Assembly (NCBI GenBank): GCA_964544395.1
Contig: CAZJAO010000005.1
Span: 1 to 45,937 of the forward strand
Direction: 5' to 3'
DNA from: JAKLIN01 sp964544395
Lineage (GTDB): Archaea > Nanobdellota > Nanobdellia > Pacearchaeales > GW2011-AR1
Length of the DNA stretch: 45,937 bases
Shown here: piece by piece, positions 41,694 to 45,937 of the stretch
Layout of the letters: each line of letters begins with the position of its first letter
Numbering within the stretch: position 1 is the stretch's first letter
Notes under the pieces: generated by a model
What the model saw: only the letters and a program-made list of their open reading frames with translations
Told to the model about the DNA's origin: nothing
Database searches by the model: none
Program-made: the position numbers and the translations under genes

Positions 41694-43126
41694 AATCTAG
41701 TTGATCCTGCTAGCGGTTGCGGCTCTCTGGTTTGCACTTAGGCATGCAAGTTTTTCGAAAGAAAGCAAACTGCTCAGTAACACGTAGCTAACCTACCCTT
41801 GAGTCGGGGATAACCTCGGGAAACTGAGGCTAATACCCGATACTGGATTTACCCTGGAATGGTTAATCCATGAAACTCGTGCTCAAGGATGGGGCTGCGG
41901 CGGATTAGGTTGTTGGCGGGGTAACTGCCCACCAAGCCGACGATCCGTAAGGGCTCTTAGCGGAGAGGCCCTGAGAGGGAGTCTGAGATACTACTCCCAG
42001 CCCTACGGGGTGCAGCAGCTGGGAATCTTCTGCAATACACGAAAGTGTGACAGAGCGAACCAGAGTGTTCCTCATTGAGGAACTTTTGCCAAATCTAAAA
42101 AGTTTGGCGAATAAGGACTGGGCAAGACTAGTGCCAGCCGCCGCGGTAATACTAGCTGTCCAAGTCGCAACCATCTTTATTGGGTCTAAAACATCCGTAG
42201 CTTGCTTAGTAAGTTCTTTGTGAAATCCTGTCTCTCAAGGGCAGGGCGTGCAAGGAATACTGCTTCGCTAGAGACTGGAAGACGTAAGAAGTACGTTTGA
42301 AGTAGCGGTTAAATGAGTTAATCTTAGACGGACTCACAACAGCGAAGGCATCTTACGAGGACAGATCTGACAGTGAGGGATGAAGGCCAGGGGCGCAAAA
42401 CGGATTAGATACCCGTGTAGTCCTGGCAGTAAACACTGCACACTAAACATCAGTACCTCTTCGTGAGGCATTGGTGCTTGAGGGAAGCCGAAGAGTGTGC
42501 TACCTGGGAAGTATAGCCGCAAGGCCGAAACTTAAAGGAATTGGCGGGGAGACACTACAACGGGTGACGCGTGCGGTTCAATTAGATTCTACACCGTGAA
42601 CCTCACCAGGACCGACAGCAGAATGAAGGTCAGTCTGAAGGGCTTACCTGACACGCTGAGAGGAGTTGCATGGCCGACGTCAGCCTGTGCCGTGAGGTGA
42701 CCTGTTAAATCAGGTAACAGGCAAGACCCGCGTGTATATTTACCTAGTGTACAATATACAGATTGCCATGGTAACATGGATGAAAGTGCGGGCTACGTTA
42801 GGTGAGTACAGCCTTAATGCCCTGGGCAACACGGGCGCGTCAATGGTAAATACAATGCGATGCAACACCGAAAGGTGAAGCCAATCGCTTAAAGTTTATC
42901 TCAGTCTAGATCGAGGGCTGAAACCCGCCCTCGTGACACTGGAATCCGTAGTAATCGGGTGTTAGCAGCGCCCGGTGAATAAGTCACTGTCTCTTGCACA
43001 CACTGCCCGTCAAACCAACCAAGTTGTGTTAAGATGAAACTCTTCGGAGGAGAATCCTAGCACGGTGAGGTAGGTTAAGTCGTCACAAGGTATCTGTAGG
43101 GGAACCTGCAGATGGATCACCTCCTA
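41694..43126 (+). rRNA. rrs: 16S ribosomal RNA, divergent archaeal
   Basis: The 5' end has AGTTGATCCTGCTAGCGG and the 3' end GGATCACCTCCT (anti-Shine-Dalgarno). Inside are GTGCCAGCCGCCGCGGTAA, ATTAGATACCCGTGTAGTCC and AAACTTAAAGGAATTGGCGG. The length is about 1430 nt without insertions or introns. Some near-universal positions differ: C1400 is T (43004), A1499 is C (43084), and the CAACGAGC region reads TAACAGGC. Ends are approximate to a few bases. Apparent ORFs inside are meaningless. Confidence 0.97.
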
Positions 43127-43160
43127 AAATTTTTAACGAGAAAACAGTTATACTATTCGC

Positions 43161-43174
43161 GTTCCTACATACTT
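43161..43174 (+). other. 3' arm of the 16S pre-rRNA processing stem
   Basis: GTTCCTACATACTT is the exact reverse complement of 41572-41585. It lies about 35 bases after the 16S 3' end. Confidence 0.8.
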
Positions 43175-43234
43175 TGTTTTAGAATTCGCGGGAAATATAA
43201 AATTTAAAAACCGTTGCGGGTTCAAATAAATCAT

Positions 43235-43305
43235 GGGCCTGTAGTCCAACGGTAGAATACCTCGTTTGCACCGAGGAGTTCCGGGTTCGATTCCCGGCAG
43301 GTCCA
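43235..43305 (+). tRNA. tRNA-Ala(UGC)
   Basis: A 71-nt cloverleaf is complete: acceptor arms GGGCCTG / CAGGTCC, anticodon stem CCTCG / CGAGG with loop TTTGCAC (anticodon TGC, 43267-43269) and T arm CGGG-TTCGATT-CCCG. The acceptor stem has the G3-U70 pair, the alanine identity element, and discriminator A. CCA is not encoded. tRNA-Ala in the 16S-23S spacer is typical of archaea. No intron. Confidence 0.96.
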
Positions 43306-43343
43306 TTCTTTCTGAATGGAAAATTAAAATCGAAAATACGAAC

Positions 43344-43520
43344 ATGGAAAAAGAAAATTATAGAGAATGTGGAAATTGTCGTCAAAGATATAGCCGTGCT
43401 GATGTTAAAAATGCATCAGATGGTTATTGTGAAAATTGTTTATATATTCCTGCAGTCATGAGAAGAATCAGAAGAAATATTCAAAATAAATTAGAAAGAA
43501 GCTTGAAGACTCAAAATTAA
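43344..43520 (+). CDS. Small zinc-ribbon ORF in the 16S-23S spacer
   Basis: The 58-residue ORF begins MEKENYRECGNCRQRYSR, with two CxxC pairs (CGNC at 9-12, CENC further on) and a basic helical end (RRIRRNIQNKLERSL). It lies 38 bp after the tRNA gene and 2 bp before the next ORF, on the rRNA strand. The ATG at 43344 is used; frames starting inside the tRNA are rejected. The paired cysteines and basic tail suggest an RNA- or DNA-binding mini-protein. Confidence 0.6.
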   Translation: MEKENYRECGNCRQRYSRADVKNASDGYCENCLYIPAVMRRIRRNIQNKLERSLKTQN

Positions 43521-43522
43521 AA

Positions 43523-43810
43523 ATGAAAACAAAATTAAATTTCCTTGAAAGAATGTTTAACAGACAAACTGGAGAATTGGTAGTTATTACAGAGAGGACT
43601 CCTGAAGGAAGATATGAACACGTTATTAGACAAGGCGGAGATTTGGAATCCAGAAGAGCAGTTGTAGAAGAAATGAAAAGAAAGAATGTTGAACGTTATG
43701 AAACTGATATGAGCGAATTAGATGACAATTCACTTTTTGTAGAAAGCGTAACATCTTATACTCGAAATTTTATACATGGAAGTCAATCAGGAATTTTTAC
43801 TAAAACAGAA
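43523..43810 (+). CDS. Second ORF in the 16S-23S spacer, 3' truncated by gap
   Basis: Ninety-six residues are visible before the N gap. The start MKTKLNFLERMFNRQTGELV follows the zinc-ribbon ORF by 2 bp. The rest has alternating beta and charged helical pattern (LVVITERTPEGRYEHVI, RRAVVEEMKRKNVERYETDM). I do not recognise it. The frame beyond the gap cannot be trusted because the gap length is unknown. Confidence 0.55.
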
Positions 43811-43910
43811 NNNNNNNNNNNNNNNNNNNNNNNNNNNNNNNNNNNNNNNNNNNNNNNNNNNNNNNNNNNNNNNNNNNNNNNNNNNNNNNNNNNNNNNNNN
43901 NNNNNNNNNN
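43811..43910. other. Assembly gap (100 N)
   Basis: A 100-N placeholder in the 16S-23S spacer. The real spacer length and the end of the ORF at 43523 are unknown. After it, 43911-44069 holds only noncoding spacer, including a short inverted repeat (GGTTCT and AGAACC, at about 43957 and 43980). Confidence 0.99.
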
Positions 43911-44069
43911 TCACAATCACAAATCATACTCAAAATACATAATGAGATTGGTTCATCGGTTCTGCCGGTGGATCAAGTTGAGAACCCATCTCTGAAAGGG
44001 GATGGTAATATTCAATGAGACAAGTACTCAACTCACATAGCTAGAGCATAAGTGAATTTAATGCAAATA

Positions 44070-45937
<1,868 letters not shown>

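Noticed and set aside
43266..43343. Extended start of the spacer zinc-ribbon ORF inside the tRNA
   Set aside because: It would translate the 3' half of tRNA-Ala; the ATG at 43344 gives a sensible protein.

Overview
The window is archaeal and points to a small-genome, AT-rich DPANN lineage of the Woesearchaeota/Pacearchaeota kind. The archaeal markers are TBP, aCPSF1, aRNase J, the exosome, both proteasome subunits, L15e, RpoK, archaeal 16S/23S rRNA and many TATA-box promoters placed 24-27 bp before start codons (leaderless messages). The lineage is inferred from very divergent rRNA, many large secreted Cys- or PKD-type surface proteins with one C-terminal membrane helix, and gene content. No species can be named. 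Two 100-N scaffold gaps (10489-10588, 43811-43910) show that this is a draft assembly.

Layout. 1-6503: the 3' end of rtcB, then three large exported proteins (a lipoprotein, a Cys-rich membrane-anchored protein and a PKD protein). 6537-9667: an ArvA/ArvB/ArvC set (small GTPase, DUF2073, zinc ribbon; a family set linked to extracellular vesicles in Haloferax) with an unknown two-helix membrane protein inserted, followed by the CCA-adding enzyme. 9664-11508: a TrmB-type regulator and a presenilin-like protease separated by a gap. 11581-19257: two diverged copies of a secreted-protein plus membrane-protein pair, flanking TBP, an Ig/TSP1-like surface protein and the ATP-dependent DNA ligase. 19264-24288: L15e, a tandem-repeat beta-barrel-like exported protein, aCPSF1, PsmB, and a DUF3494 ice-binding protein gene with one in-frame stop. 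24342-30085: Rad50/Mre11, a HemK2-like methyltransferase, a UBA-like membrane protein and aRNase J. 30226-39561: MsrB, Pop5, then the proteasome-SBDS-exosome superoperon through Rrp4/Rrp41/Rrp42/RpoK, then enolase and S2, with several small unknown genes interleaved. 39578-41391: small genes including a stand-alone LigD phosphoesterase. 41488-end: the rRNA operon, 16S - tRNA-Ala(UGC) - two small ORFs - 23S (partial).

How it fits together. RNA processing and decay are concentrated here: RtcB ligase, CCA enzyme, Pop5, exosome, aRNase J and aCPSF1. Beside them sit protein turnover (PsmA, PsmB, presenilin-like protease), double-strand-break repair (Mre11/Rad50, ligase, PE domain) and a large investment in the cell surface. 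The most interesting accessory signals are the N-terminal amphipathic helix of the ArvA GTPase (Arf/Sar1-like in layout), the beta-barrel-like repeat protein, the interrupted ice-binding protein, the duplicated surface module, protein-coding ORFs inside the 16S-23S spacer, and substitutions at near-universal rRNA positions (C1400, A1499, H69 A1918).
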